Position numbers and translations under genes: made by a program. The notes below the pieces were generated by a model. It had not been told where the DNA came from. It saw only the letters and a list, made by a program, of their open reading frames with translations, and made no database searches. From contig JADHNI010000001.1 of assembly GCA_016779585.1 (NCBI GenBank), forward strand, positions 1 through 64,000: a stretch of DNA of 64,000 nucleotides. Reading direction: 5' to 3'. How positions within the stretch are numbered: position 1 is the stretch's first letter; every line of letters begins with the position of its first letter. Origin of the DNA: Pseudomonadales bacterium (lineage in GTDB: Bacteria > Pseudomonadota > Gammaproteobacteria > Pseudomonadales > Azotimanducaceae). Positions 17,121 to 25,920 of this stretch are shown piece after piece.

Positions 17121-19520
17121 CTAAAAAAGCAACCCGGCGACATCCCTGTAATCACTGGCAAAGTGCACCTGAATTTCCTCTTTCAGGTACTCCGGCAACT
17201 CGTCATAGTCACGCTGGTTGTCGATCGGCAGGATCACTTCTGCGATGCCCGCTCGCCTTGCAGCGATGACCTTCTCTTTCACACCACCAATCGGCAGCAC
17301 CTTGCCGGTCAATGTCAGCTCACCTGTCATGGCGATGTTTCTCTTGATCGCTTTGCCCACCGCCAGGGACGTCAGGGCAGAGGCCATGGTAATACCGGCA
17401 CTGGGCCCATCTTTTGGTGTCGCACCTTCCGGCACGTGCAGGTGAATCATTGCATTGTCAAAAAAGTGCTCATCGATCCCCAGGTCCTTCAGGTGTGACG
17501 CGACATAACTGTAGGCAATCTGTGCAGATTCCGTCATAACGTTGCCCAGCTGGCCTGTCTGCCTGAAACCGCGGCTGCCGTCATGTACGAGAGAAGCTTC
17601 CACGGCCAGGGTCGTACCACCGAGCGACGTCCAGGCTAGTCCGTTTACCACGCCCACACCTTTCCTCGGTTTCTGTTTCTTGAATATTGGCGCACCCAGC
17701 ACCTCTTCTACCTGGTTGAGACCTATGGAAATTTTTTGGCTGTCATCCTCGAGCAACTTCACCACGCTCGCCCTCACGAGTCGCGCCAGTTGTTTTTCGA
17801 GGTTACGAACACCGGCTTCCCGGGCGTACCCATCAATGACCTTTCTTAGAGCAGGATCCGTGAGCTTCAACTTACTGGCGGGTACACCCGCCCTTTCCAG
17901 CTGGCGTGGCCATAGGTGGTTTTTCGCGATCTGCATTTTCTCGGAGGTGAGGTAGCCAGCCAGGCGAATGGTTTCCATGCGATCGAGCAGCGGCCCTGGA
18001 ATGGTATCCAGCTGGTTCGCCGTGCAGATAAACAGCACCTTGGACAGGTCTACCCGAAGGTCCAGGTAGTGGTCCAGGAACTCGCTATTCTGTTCAGGGT
18101 CAAGCACTTCAAGCAGTGCAGACGCAGGGTCACCCTGGTACGACGCCCCGATCTTGTCGATTTCATCGAGCATAATGACCGGATTCTGGACGTCGACCTC
18201 TTTCAGTGCCTGGATAAACTTTCCAGGCATCGCGCCGATATAAGTCCGACGATGCCCCTTGATTTCGGCTTCGTCCCGCATGCCACCAAGACTGAAACGG
18301 TAGAACTTACGGCCAAGCGCGTCCGCTACCGATCGGCCGATTGATGTTTTACCGACACCAGGCGGGCCGACAAGCAACAGGATAGAGCCGGCAATCTCGC
18401 CCTTGTAGGCGCCGAGTGCCAGAAACTCAATAATTCGCTTTTTAACATCATCGAGCCCGTCGTGGTCTCGATCAAGCACCTCACGGGCATGGCCCAGGTC
18501 CAGGCTGTCTTCCGAGTACATACCCCATGGAACAGAGGTCGCCCAGTCCAGGTAGTTTCGGGTCACACCATATTCCGCTGACGCTGGTTCCAAAATCTGC
18601 AGTTTCTTGAGTTCCTCGTCAATTCTCTGCCGGGCATGTACCGGTACATCTTTGCCTTCCAGCCGATCGGCAAAGGTATCTGCATCTGACTCGCGGTCGT
18701 CTTTTGAAATGCCCAGCTCTTTCTGGATAACTTTCAGCTGTTGCCTCAAGAAAAACTCCCGCTGCTGTTGCGACAACTGCTCCTGCGTATCCTCGGCAAT
18801 CTTCGCCTGCAGGCGGCCAACCTCAAGCTCACGATTTACCAACAGCAGGACCTTCTCCATGCGAGCCAGCAGCGGCAGGGTTTCCAGAACATCCTGCAGT
18901 TCTTCGGGATCTGCAGACGTAATCGCGGCGGCGAAATCTGTTAACGGTGATGGATCACTTGGCCTGAAGTGATTCAGGTACTGTTTCAGTTCCTCGCTGT
19001 ATAACGGGTTAAGTGACATCAGTTCCTTAATGCCATTGATCAGCGACATCGCATAGGCACGCAACTGGTCATCGCCAGCGTCTGTGGTTTCCTCGGGATA
19101 ATCAACGCGCACTACATAGGGGGGTGTTTTGCGAACCCACTCCCTGATCCGGACGCGACGTAAACCCTGGGCTATGAACTGCAGCTTGTCCTGGGTCTGG
19201 TGGACACGAAGGATCCTGGCCACGACACCAATATTCTTGAATTCACCGGGTTTCGGAATCTCGTCACCGTCAGGTTCGGCGAAGTTCAGGGCAACCAGCT
19301 TGTGGGCACTGTCTGCAACCACTTTGATACCCTCCGCCCAGGGATCCTGGTCAACCACAATAGGCTGAATCAATACAGGAAAGTACGGGCGTGAGGTAAG
19401 TGGCACCAGTTGCAGTGTGTCCGGCAGTACCTCATCGGTTCTGGCCGGTGTCTGCGGTTGGTCGCGCGGAATGAACTCGGCACCGCCATTCGGGTTCTGG
19501 TCGTCGTCTTGATGGCTCAT
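17121..19520 (-). CDS. lon: ATP-dependent protease Lon
   Basis: Cytoplasmic AAA+ serine protease degrading misfolded and regulatory proteins; 799 aa (E. coli 784). Domains in order: N-terminal LON domain (~30-230, LPLVPLTSRPYFPV-like LQLVPLTSRPYFPV), a coiled-coil region (~230-310), AAA+ module with Walker A GPPGVGKTS, Walker B VIMLDEIDKIG, and the C-terminal Ser-Lys dyad protease domain with KDGPSAGITM and GGVKEKVIAARRAG. The N-terminal 25 residues are a polar extension (QDDDQNPNGGAE). It is transcribed towards pyk and separated from it only by the repeat array. Confidence 0.96.
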   Translation of the reverse strand: MSHQDDDQNPNGGAEFIPRDQPQTPARTDEVLPDTLQLVPLTSRPYFPVLIQPIVVDQDPWAEGIKVVADSAHKLVALNFAEPDGDEIPKPGEFKNIGVVARILRVHQTQDKLQFIAQGLRRVRIREWVRKTPPYVVRVDYPEETTDAGDDQLRAYAMSLINGIKELMSLNPLYSEELKQYLNHFRPSDPSPLTDFAAAITSADPEELQDVLETLPLLARMEKVLLLVNRELEVGRLQAKIAEDTQEQLSQQQREFFLRQQLKVIQKELGISKDDRESDADTFADRLEGKDVPVHARQRIDEELKKLQILEPASAEYGVTRNYLDWATSVPWGMYSEDSLDLGHAREVLDRDHDGLDDVKKRIIEFLALGAYKGEIAGSILLLVGPPGVGKTSIGRSVADALGRKFYRFSLGGMRDEAEIKGHRRTYIGAMPGKFIQALKEVDVQNPVIMLDEIDKIGASYQGDPASALLEVLDPEQNSEFLDHYLDLRVDLSKVLFICTANQLDTIPGPLLDRMETIRLAGYLTSEKMQIAKNHLWPRQLERAGVPASKLKLTDPALRKVIDGYAREAGVRNLEKQLARLVRASVVKLLEDDSQKISIGLNQVEEVLGAPIFKKQKPRKGVGVVNGLAWTSLGGTTLAVEASLVHDGSRGFRQTGQLGNVMTESAQIAYSYVASHLKDLGIDEHFFDNAMIHLHVPEGATPKDGPSAGITMASALTSLAVGKAIKRNIAMTGELTLTGKVLPIGGVKEKVIAARRAGIAEVILPIDNQRDYDELPEYLKEEIQVHFASDYRDVAGLLF

Positions 19521-19568
19521 ATGTCATGCACATAACTTCTTGATGGCTATAGAAATTGGGTCGAATTC

Positions 19569-20462
19569 CTACTTTTCAAGCGCATGCTGCCACTGCTGCC
19601 AGAGAAGCCCGCCCACGATGAGGATGAGGCCACCCAGGGTCGCAATATGAATGGTTTCCCCGAGCACAAGGTAGATAAAAACCAGGGACAAAAATGGCGA
19701 AAGAAAAATAAGGTTGCTGACCCGGGAAGCATTGCTGGTGAGTCGAAGGGCCGTAGACCAGAAAAGGAAGCCAAGTGCCATTTCCATTATGCCGACGTAG
19801 ATGGCAGATCCAAGGCCCAGCAAGGAGACCTCGAACGAGGAGAACCACCAGCAGCTGAGTGCAACAAAAGGCAGGGCTACCAGGAAATTGAGGGCTAGGC
19901 CGATCTCTGGCTCCCGCCGATCGCGCATGTTGATAATCCAGTAACCTGCCCAGATTACCGTCGAGAAAAGCGCCAGCACGATGCCTGACGAGCTAAGCTC
20001 ACCCACGGATACGAGCTGCCCGCGGGTCGCGATAACAACCACGCCGGCGTAACACAGGAAGGCTGCAGCAAAGTCGACGGCCTTCATCTTCTGTTTCAGT
20101 ATCAGGCCCGCCATCACGGTCAACACAATCGCCCAGGTGTAATTGATGGACATGGCGACCTGGGCTGGCAGCAAGTCGTACGCTCGGAACAGGATCTCGT
20201 AGTAGATCACCGGGTTCAGTGCACCTGCGATGAAAGTGACTTGCCACTCGCTTCTCAGGTTTGCCATTAGCTTGCCAATCCCGTGTCGCACGACGGCAAC
20301 GCCAACCAGGACGATAGTCGCGGTCAGTGTGGCATAAAACAGCAGCTGCCCCGTCGACAGGAACTCAAGGGAAAATTTGAACGCGGTGGCAACCGTTGAC
20401 CAGCAGGCAACAGCGGCGAGGCCGAAGAGGATGGCGCGTGTTTCGTTGGAGGGGGTCTTCAG
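19569..20462 (-). CDS. DMT/EamA-family transporter
   Basis: An inner-membrane protein of about 297 aa with ten hydrophobic segments in two EamA halves (AILFGLAAVACWSTVATAF at the start; ALNPVIYYEILFRAYDLLPA ends the first group; GLGSAIYVGIMEMALGFLFW in the second). Members export or import small metabolites; substrate unknown. The open frame continues upstream through the tRNA-Leu gene, which cannot be coding. I choose CTG at 20462, six bases after GAGAGG; TTG at 20492 is possible but lies inside the hairpin that follows the tRNA. A non-AUG start is unavoidable, because no in-frame ATG or GTG lies between the tRNA and the first membrane helix. Confidence 0.8.
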   Translation of the reverse strand: MKTPSNETRAILFGLAAVACWSTVATAFKFSLEFLSTGQLLFYATLTATIVLVGVAVVRHGIGKLMANLRSEWQVTFIAGALNPVIYYEILFRAYDLLPAQVAMSINYTWAIVLTVMAGLILKQKMKAVDFAAAFLCYAGVVVIATRGQLVSVGELSSSGIVLALFSTVIWAGYWIINMRDRREPEIGLALNFLVALPFVALSCWWFSSFEVSLLGLGSAIYVGIMEMALGFLFWSTALRLTSNASRVSNLIFLSPFLSLVFIYLVLGETIHIATLGGLILIVGGLLWQQWQHALEK

Positions 20463-20485
20463 GGTCTGCCTCTCGCAGCATCGAA

Positions 20486-20510
20486 GAATCAATCGCTCCG
20501 CGATTGATTC
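20486..20510 (-). terminator. Hairpin downstream of tRNA-Leu
   Basis: A perfect 10-bp inverted repeat (GAATCAATCG and CGATTGATTC) with a 5-base loop, starting six bases after the tRNA-Leu CCA on the tRNA strand. There is no long T-run, only TTC after the stem. It may be a terminator, a 3'-processing barrier for the tRNA precursor, or an attenuator ahead of the transporter gene. Confidence 0.5.
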
Positions 20511-20515
20511 TCGAG

Positions 20516-20602
20516 TGGTGCCCGGGGCCGGACTTGAACCGGCACGGCCTTGCGGCCACAAGATTTTAAGTCTCGCGTGTCTACCAATTTCACCACCCGG
20601 GC
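20516..20602 (-). tRNA. tRNA-Leu (UAA)
   Basis: An 87-nt class II tRNA with encoded CCA. Acceptor arms GCCCGGG and CCCGGGC pair fully, with discriminator A. The anticodon stem CGAGA/TCTTG closes a CTTAAAA loop, giving anticodon UAA. A long variable arm (TGGCCGCAAGGCC) and T-arm GCCGG-TTCAAGT-CCGGC are present. In E. coli the UAA isoacceptor (leuZ) follows pgsA, glyW and cysT; here it lies ~3 kb downstream of pgsA on the same strand. Confidence 0.97.
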
Positions 20603-20626
20603 AGTCAGGTGGATTCTGAAAGGCGG

Positions 20627-21457
20627 CTAGTTTACAGCCTGCTGCATCCGCATCAAACCTTCCTGGATACAGCTTGCAACCAGCAGACCGTCAGCCGTAT
20701 AAATCTCGCCCCGCGTAAATCCGCGCGCATGGCTGGTCGAGGGGCTATCGAGGCTGTAAAGCAACCAGTCGTTCACTGAAACGGGGTGATGAAACCAGAT
20801 GGCATGGTCCAGCGATGCACCCTGCAGCTGTTCACTGACATAGCTGCCTCGGTGCGGCAATCGAGCTGTGCTGAGTAACATTTCATCAGACTGGTAGGCC
20901 AGCAGAGCCATGTTCAGCAGGTCGTCATCGGGCACCTGGCCGTTGGCTTTTAACCAGACGTGTTGTTCCGGGGATTGCGGTTCCGGTTGCATCAGTGCCT
21001 TGTGGTCTTCCCGGAAGCTGAGAAACGGGCGCTGTTTCAGGCCGTCCACCATCCTGCTCTCGTCAGGTGGCGTGTAATCTGAGGGCATCCGGTACTGGTG
21101 TTCCAGGCCTGGCTCTTCGCAATGAAAGGATGCATCCATATTGAAGATGGCTTCACCATTCTGGATCACCACAACGCGCCGCGTGGAAAAAGAGCGGCCA
21201 TCACGAATGCGATCCACTTCAAACACCGCGGGGATACGCCAGTCCCCTGCTTTCAGGAAGTAGGCATGTAAAGAATGTGGACGATGCGCCGCTTCAACGG
21301 TCCTGGCAGCTGCCATGAGCGCCTGGGCGATAATCTGGCCACCAAACAGTCGTTTCCTGCGGGCTGCCGGGTGATGTCCGCGAAACAGGTTACTGTCGAT
21401 CTGTTCCAGGTCGAGTAGCGAAACCAGTTCCTCAAGGGGTGCGGTATTTGTCGTCAT
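20627..21457 (-). CDS. tesB: Acyl-CoA thioesterase II
   Basis: Cytoplasmic double-hotdog thioesterase hydrolysing medium- and long-chain acyl-CoA; 276 aa (E. coli TesB 286). The first hotdog holds FRGHHPAARRKRLFGGQIIAQ (residues ~23-43) and SLHAYFLKAGD; the second holds SLDHAIWFHHP (catalytic Asp), WLLYSLDSPS and ARGFTRGEIYTADG. All family landmarks are present. It diverges from the TetR gene across 76 bp, which may therefore hold a TetR operator. It ends 25 nt from the 5' end of the tRNA-Leu gene. Confidence 0.93.
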   Translation of the reverse strand: MTTNTAPLEELVSLLDLEQIDSNLFRGHHPAARRKRLFGGQIIAQALMAAARTVEAAHRPHSLHAYFLKAGDWRIPAVFEVDRIRDGRSFSTRRVVVIQNGEAIFNMDASFHCEEPGLEHQYRMPSDYTPPDESRMVDGLKQRPFLSFREDHKALMQPEPQSPEQHVWLKANGQVPDDDLLNMALLAYQSDEMLLSTARLPHRGSYVSEQLQGASLDHAIWFHHPVSVNDWLLYSLDSPSTSHARGFTRGEIYTADGLLVASCIQEGLMRMQQAVN

Positions 21458-21533
21458 CTGGTTGGCTGGCGAGCCATTGTCAAAGTGACATACATCGTGC
21501 CACTATCTGGACAGACTATCTACATGTGAGACC

Positions 21534-22124
21534 ATGACCGTAGAGGAAATTACCACCGACGGCCGGAAGCTGCGTAGTGAAGACAGCAAGCGTCGTATCG
21601 TATCAGCGATGCTGCAGCTCGTTCGCGAAGGCAGGATGGCGCCCACTGCCGAGGAAGTGGCAAAGCGGGCGGAGGTAGGTCTTCGAACCGTGTTTCGTCG
21701 ATTTAAAGACATGGAAAGCCTGTATGCCGAAATGTCCGTTGCCATCAACGAGAAAGTTGATTCCATTGTGGATGCAAGTCTAGACAGCAACGACTGGCGC
21801 GAGAACCTCGCTGGCATGGTTGACCGCAGATTGCAGGTTTACGAGGTGATCATGCCCTACCGCGTGGCCGCCGAGGCGCTGAAGTTCCAGTCAACGGTGC
21901 TGCTTAACCGGCATATGGAGATTGTACGGGAAGAGCGACAAAGGCTGCTGACACTTTTGCCGGAATCACTTCTCGATGATCGTCCCCTTATAGAGGGCCT
22001 CGAGGCAGCCCTGTCTTTCGATATGTGGAACCAGCTCCGGAATGACCAGCGATTGAACGCTGAGGAAGCTGGCGCTGTTGTCTCCCGGATCGTGGGCAGC
22101 CTGCTTGCCGACGCTAATTCGTGA
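21534..22124 (+). CDS. TetR-family transcriptional regulator
   Basis: A 196-aa one-component regulator. The N-terminal HTH (~18-65) reads KRRIVSAMLQLVREGRMAPTAEEVAKRA then VGLRTVFRRFKDMESLYAEM, the typical TetR form. The C-terminal ligand domain is variable and its inducer unknown. It is divergent from tesB with 76 bp between starts, so control of tesB or of itself is a reasonable guess (inference from position only). tRNA-Cys follows 39 bp downstream on the same strand. Confidence 0.85.
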   Translation: MTVEEITTDGRKLRSEDSKRRIVSAMLQLVREGRMAPTAEEVAKRAEVGLRTVFRRFKDMESLYAEMSVAINEKVDSIVDASLDSNDWRENLAGMVDRRLQVYEVIMPYRVAAEALKFQSTVLLNRHMEIVREERQRLLTLLPESLLDDRPLIEGLEAALSFDMWNQLRNDQRLNAEEAGAVVSRIVGSLLADANS

Positions 22125-22163
22125 AAATGGTATGGATTTAGGCTAGACTTGCGCGCCTGAAAA

Positions 22164-22238
22164 GCACGGGTGGCTGAGTGGTGAGGCAGCAGATTGCAAA
22201 TCTGTATCACGCCGGTTCGAATCCGGCTCCGTGCTCCA
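22164..22238 (+). tRNA. tRNA-Cys (GCA)
   Basis: A 75-nt tRNA with encoded CCA. Acceptor GCACGGG pairs with TCCGTGC (last pair G-U), discriminator U. The anticodon stem CAGAT/ATCTG surrounds TGCAA, giving anticodon GCA; T-arm is GCCGG-TTCGAAT-CCGGC. In E. coli cysT sits in the pgsA-glyW-cysT-leuZ unit; here tRNA-Cys is close to pgsA but on the opposite strand. Confidence 0.96.
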
Positions 22239-22258
22239 ACATTCGCCAAAAAATTTCG

Positions 22259-22372
22259 TCACAGAAACAGGTAGGTTCCTACCTGGATGACCAGCGCGGC
22301 TGATGTAACGCCCATCAATATTAAAAGAGCCTTATCTGCGCAGTTAAATGGTTCTCGTCGTGTATCCTTCAT
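22259..22372 (-). CDS. Predicted 37-aa single-pass membrane peptide
   Basis: Too short for routine calling. On the minus strand an ATG at 22370-22372 follows GGGGAG (nine bases upstream) and a nearer AAGAG. The peptide has a polar, basic N-terminus (MKDTRREPFNCADK) and then a continuous hydrophobic stretch of about 23 residues (ALLILMGVTSAALVIQVGTY plus LFL) running to the TGA stop. This is the layout of small inner-membrane proteins with N-in topology. It occupies the otherwise empty gap between tRNA-Cys and the AraC pseudogene. No family is recognised. Confidence 0.5.
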   Translation of the reverse strand: MKDTRREPFNCADKALLILMGVTSAALVIQVGTYLFL

Positions 22373-22498
22373 GATCTCTTGCTCCCCTTATTTAAAAAAT
22401 GAGTTCAAGAAAAGAGTCGATGCAAAGAGTTTGAAAGATGCTGGTTGCGCAGCGTGGTCATGACAGGCCAACTGCTGGTCATGTGCTAAGATTTTTTC

Positions 22499-23494
22499 AT
22501 GTCGTATCACCGCTCCAATCTCGCCACGCTGTCCCAGGCGACCTTTAATTACCTTGAGGACAAGGGGTTCGACGCGGAGGATATATTCCAGCGGGCCGGG
22601 CTTGACCCATCGAAACGTGCTGACCCGGATTACCGATACCCGATAAATGAAATCGTCCGGCTATGGCGAATCGCTATCCGTGAAACCAAATGTTCCTGTC
22701 TCGTGTATGACGTGGTTCATTACATAGAACCCTGGATGATGCATGCGGTGGGTCACGCATGGATATCCAGCCACAACCTGCTGGCAGCATTACAGCGACT
22801 CGAGCGCTACCATCGCATGCTGAGCACCAACGTTTATATTCGCCTGGAAAAACTCCAGGGTGCCTGGCAACTGGTTGGCGGCGTCCTCGACCCTTACGAG
22901 CATCCGGCGACGGACGCCACGATCGCATTTATCCTGGAAATGTGTCGCCGCTCCTATGGCGAAGATCTCACACCCCTTCAGGTTCAGATGGTGAGACTAG
23001 AGCCGATGGATGCGAAACCGCTGGAAGATTTTTTTCGCTGTGAGATCAGCTACGGTTGCGATGAGAACACCATGGTTTTCAATTCAACCGACCTGAACCG
23101 GAAGCTGAGCAGTGCAAACCCCGTTATTGCTGCAGCGATGGATGACGTTATCGTTGACTACCTTGCACGATTTGATGCCACGGATATTGCAAACAAGGTA
23201 CGCCAGATAGTTGCCGGCTACCTGGTTCACGGTTAGCCTGACAAGCAGATGATTGCCGATGAACTCCACATGAGTGCCCGCACGTTGCAGCGACGGTTGG
23301 AAGAACAGGATACGTCGGTGAAAGACATCATTGATGAAACCCGGCATCAGCTGGCGCTGGAATACCTCTGCCAGGATCACCTGTCGATCAAGGAAGTGGC
23401 ATTCAGCCTTGGATTCAATGATGCATCGAACTTCTCCCGTGCGTTTAAACGCTGGGAAGGTAAAACCCCAAAAGAATTCAGGAAAGCTGCCTGA
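22499..23494 (+). pseudogene. AraC-family regulator interrupted by in-frame TAG
   Basis: Codons 1-245 encode an AraC-type ligand-binding domain of the OruR/arabinose-binding-like group (MSYHRSNLATLSQATFNYL onward). TAG at 23234-23236 interrupts the frame. After only four further codons the same frame continues through ATG 23249 with a complete HTH_18 domain (MIADELHMSARTLQRRL, then VAFSLGFNDASNFSRAFKRW). Read through, the two parts form a normal 331-codon regulator in which the stop replaces a residue in the linker before the HTH (HG-stop-PDKQMIA). No indel is needed. Either a nonsense mutation, possibly from TCG or another one-step codon, or two separately translated parts. No good ribosome-binding site precedes 23249. 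Confidence 0.85.
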
Positions 23495-23502
23495 CGACGA
23501 TC

Positions 23503-24087
23503 CTAATCGGGATCGTTAGTCATGCCGGATGAAAGATCAGGCCACGCCAGCTTCAGGTATTCATACATGGACCAGAGCGTTAGCGCCGCAGAAATGTATA
23601 GCAGCGTATAGCCGACAATCATCGGATCGCTTTTTCCTGGCCCGGCTCCGAGCAGTAGTATGATGGCGATCATCTGGGAGATCGTTTTGATCTTGCCCAA
23701 TACCGAAACAGCGACGCCCCGCCTCTCACTGTAGTGTGCCATCCACTCGCGCAGCGCGGACACCACGATCTCACGACCAACGATGACCAGTGCAGGCACA
23801 GCCAGAATCGCGCTGGCGTGCACTTCCACCAGCAACACCAGTGCGACGGCAACAATCAGCTTGTCCGCTACAGGATCCAGGAAGGCACCGAAAGGTGTTG
23901 TCTGTCCCCATTTTCGGGCGAGGTAGCCATCCAGCCAGTCCGTGATGGATGCAATGGAAAACACAATGGCAGATAGCAGGTAGCGCCACTCCATCGGTGC
24001 GAGGTAAAACACGATCACCAGCACCGGAATCATGGCGATGCGAAGACTCGTCAATATGTTGGGAGTACTGATACCTTTTATCTTCAT
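23503..24087 (-). CDS. pgsA: Phosphatidylglycerophosphate synthase
   Basis: Inner-membrane CDP-alcohol phosphotransferase making phosphatidylglycerophosphate from CDP-diacylglycerol and glycerol-3-phosphate; 194 aa (E. coli 182). The signature D-G-A-R...G...D...D is visible as DWLDGYLARKWGQTTPFGAFLDPVADK, broken here as DGYLARK, FGAFLDPVADK (residues ~53-80). Several membrane helices surround it. It starts nine bases after the uvrC stop, continuing the conserved gacA/uvrY-uvrC-pgsA order. A 7-bp inverted repeat (23497-23516) spans the stop codon and may act as a weak terminator for both converging genes. Confidence 0.94.
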   Translation of the reverse strand: MKIKGISTPNILTSLRIAMIPVLVIVFYLAPMEWRYLLSAIVFSIASITDWLDGYLARKWGQTTPFGAFLDPVADKLIVAVALVLLVEVHASAILAVPALVIVGREIVVSALREWMAHYSERRGVAVSVLGKIKTISQMIAIILLLGAGPGKSDPMIVGYTLLYISAALTLWSMYEYLKLAWPDLSSGMTNDPD

Positions 24088-24096
24088 GTCGCTAGT

Positions 24097-25920
24097 CTAG
24101 TGGTTATGCAGCGTCGCATAAATCTGTTCTGCCAGGACGCTGCTGATACCGTCGACTTTTGCCAACTCTTCAGCACTGGCGCTGACGACCTGTGCTGTGC
24201 CTCCGAAGTGTCTTAGCAGTGCCCTTCTGCGTTTTGGCCCCACGCCCTCAATACCTTCAAGTACGGATTCTGTTCTTTTTTTGCCACGACGATTCCTGTG
24301 CGCGGTAATGGCGAAACGGTGACTTTCATCACGGATATGCTGGATCAGGTGAAGTGCCGGATCGTCCGGCGGCAGGTCCAGCTCCGGCCCTCCTGAAACT
24401 ATGATGGATTCAAGCCCTGCTTTTCGTGATGGCCCCTTGGCGACACCCACCAGGGTGACACCTTCGATCTGGAGTTCCTCCAGGATGTTTTCTGCCTCAT
24501 GCAACTGACCTTTGCCACCATCAATAAACAGGATGTCGGGCACGCGCCCTTCCCCCTTTTTGATCCTCGTATATCGGCGATTCAGGGCCTGGGACATGGC
24601 CGCGTAATCGTCTCCCGGGGTAATACCCTCGATATTAAAACGCCGGTAATCTGACTTAAGTGGGCCGTTCTGGTCAAAAACCACACAGGAAGCAACAGTC
24701 GCCTCACCGGAACTGTGTGAAATATCGAAACATTCCAGGCGCGATGGCATCTCATCGAGCGACAGGGCCTCCTGCAGAGACTGGAAGCGCTGCTCCAGGT
24801 TATTCCTGTTAGCAAGATGTGATCCAAGGCTCTGTTCGGCATTGGTCACGGCCAGATCAACCCAGCGCTTTCGCTGTGAACGAACGTTGTCGGAAATCAG
24901 CACCTTGCGCCCTGCTTTTTCCGTCAGCGCATTTTCCAGCAGCAGCTTGTCTTCGATACGAGCGTTGATAACGACCTCGGGAGGTGTTTCCCTGCCCCCG
25001 GCACCGCCGAGATAAAACTGGGGCAGGAATGCCGCAAGGACACCCGATTCGTCTTCATCAAGGCGGGTTTTTGGAAAATATGTTTTGTTGCCGAGCAGCC
25101 TGCCCCCGCGTATAAACATCACCAGCACACAGACACCAGCGGGTTTGATAACAGCTGCCATGACATCAATGTCACCCTGGTTGCCCACCACGTACTGCTG
25201 TTCCTGGATCTTTCTCAGGTGTGTTAACTGGTCTCGGTAGTGAGCAGCCCGTTCAAACTCCAGGTTGCCGGATGCTTCCTCCATCTTGTCGGCATAGTCC
25301 TGCATCACGGCGTTGCTCTTGCCTTCGAGAAACATGATGGCGTGGGCAACGTCGTCCGCATAGTCTTCCGGCGTCACGAGATCACAGCAAGGACCGGAAC
25401 AGCGCTTGATCTGGTACTGCAGGCAGGGCCTGGTCCGGTTCTTGAAAAAAGTGTCCTCACACTGCCGGACCTGGAACACCTTCTGCAGGATGTTCAGTGA
25501 GTCACGAACACTGTATGCAGAGGGAAAAGGACCGAAGTAGCGCCCCTTTCTCTTCTGGGCGCCGCGATGAAACGCCAGTCGCGGGTACTTGTCTTCAGAC
25601 GAGAGAAAAATATAGGGGTAGGATTTGTCGTCCCTGAAGACAATGTTATAGGGCGGCTTGTATTCCTTGATAAGGGACTGTTCCAGCAGCAGCGCTTCGG
25701 TTTCACTGCCAGTCACCGTGAATTCCACGTTCCTTATGTGGCTGACCAGGGCCATGGTTTTGGAGTCCAGTGCCGTGGTCCTGAAATAGCTGGATACCCG
25801 GTTTTTCAGGTTTTTGGCTTTGCCGACATACAGGATCGCCTCTTCAGCGTCGTACATGCGATAAACCCCCGGCCTGGTTGGCAGGGTTTTCAGGAAAGAT
25901 TTGGTATCGAACTCCGTCAT
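24097..25920 (-). CDS. uvrC: Excinuclease ABC subunit C
   Basis: Nucleotide-excision repair nuclease making both incisions; 607 aa (E. coli 610). The N-terminal GIY-YIG nuclease (PTRPGVYRMYDAEEAILYVG, residues ~14-33, and NLKNRVSSYF), a central cysteine cluster (CLQYQIKRCSGPC), a UVR motif (FERAAHYRDQLTHLRKIQ), the RNase H-like endonuclease (CFDISHSSGEATVASCVVF; LFIDGGKGQL) and C-terminal tandem HhH (EGIEGVGPKRRRALLRHFGG) are all intact. The ATG overlaps the stop of the upstream glycosylase gene by four bases (ATGA). Confidence 0.96.
   Translation of the reverse strand: MTEFDTKSFLKTLPTRPGVYRMYDAEEAILYVGKAKNLKNRVSSYFRTTALDSKTMALVSHIRNVEFTVTGSETEALLLEQSLIKEYKPPYNIVFRDDKSYPYIFLSSEDKYPRLAFHRGAQKRKGRYFGPFPSAYSVRDSLNILQKVFQVRQCEDTFFKNRTRPCLQYQIKRCSGPCCDLVTPEDYADDVAHAIMFLEGKSNAVMQDYADKMEEASGNLEFERAAHYRDQLTHLRKIQEQQYVVGNQGDIDVMAAVIKPAGVCVLVMFIRGGRLLGNKTYFPKTRLDEDESGVLAAFLPQFYLGGAGGRETPPEVVINARIEDKLLLENALTEKAGRKVLISDNVRSQRKRWVDLAVTNAEQSLGSHLANRNNLEQRFQSLQEALSLDEMPSRLECFDISHSSGEATVASCVVFDQNGPLKSDYRRFNIEGITPGDDYAAMSQALNRRYTRIKKGEGRVPDILFIDGGKGQLHEAENILEELQIEGVTLVGVAKGPSRKAGLESIIVSGGPELDLPPDDPALHLIQHIRDESHRFAITAHRNRRGKKRTESVLEGIEGVGPKRRRALLRHFGGTAQVVSASAEELAKVDGISSVLAEQIYATLHNH

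Noticed and set aside
16949-17161. Minus-strand ORF encoding repeated LFYKSSSG
   Set aside because: It is a direct translation of the tandem repeat, changes frame where repeat units are 22 bp, and lacks a start signal.
23497-23516. Strong bidirectional terminator between AraC pseudogene and pgsA
   Set aside because: A 7-bp inverted repeat exists but spans the pgsA stop codon and lacks T-runs on both sides; mentioned only under pgsA.
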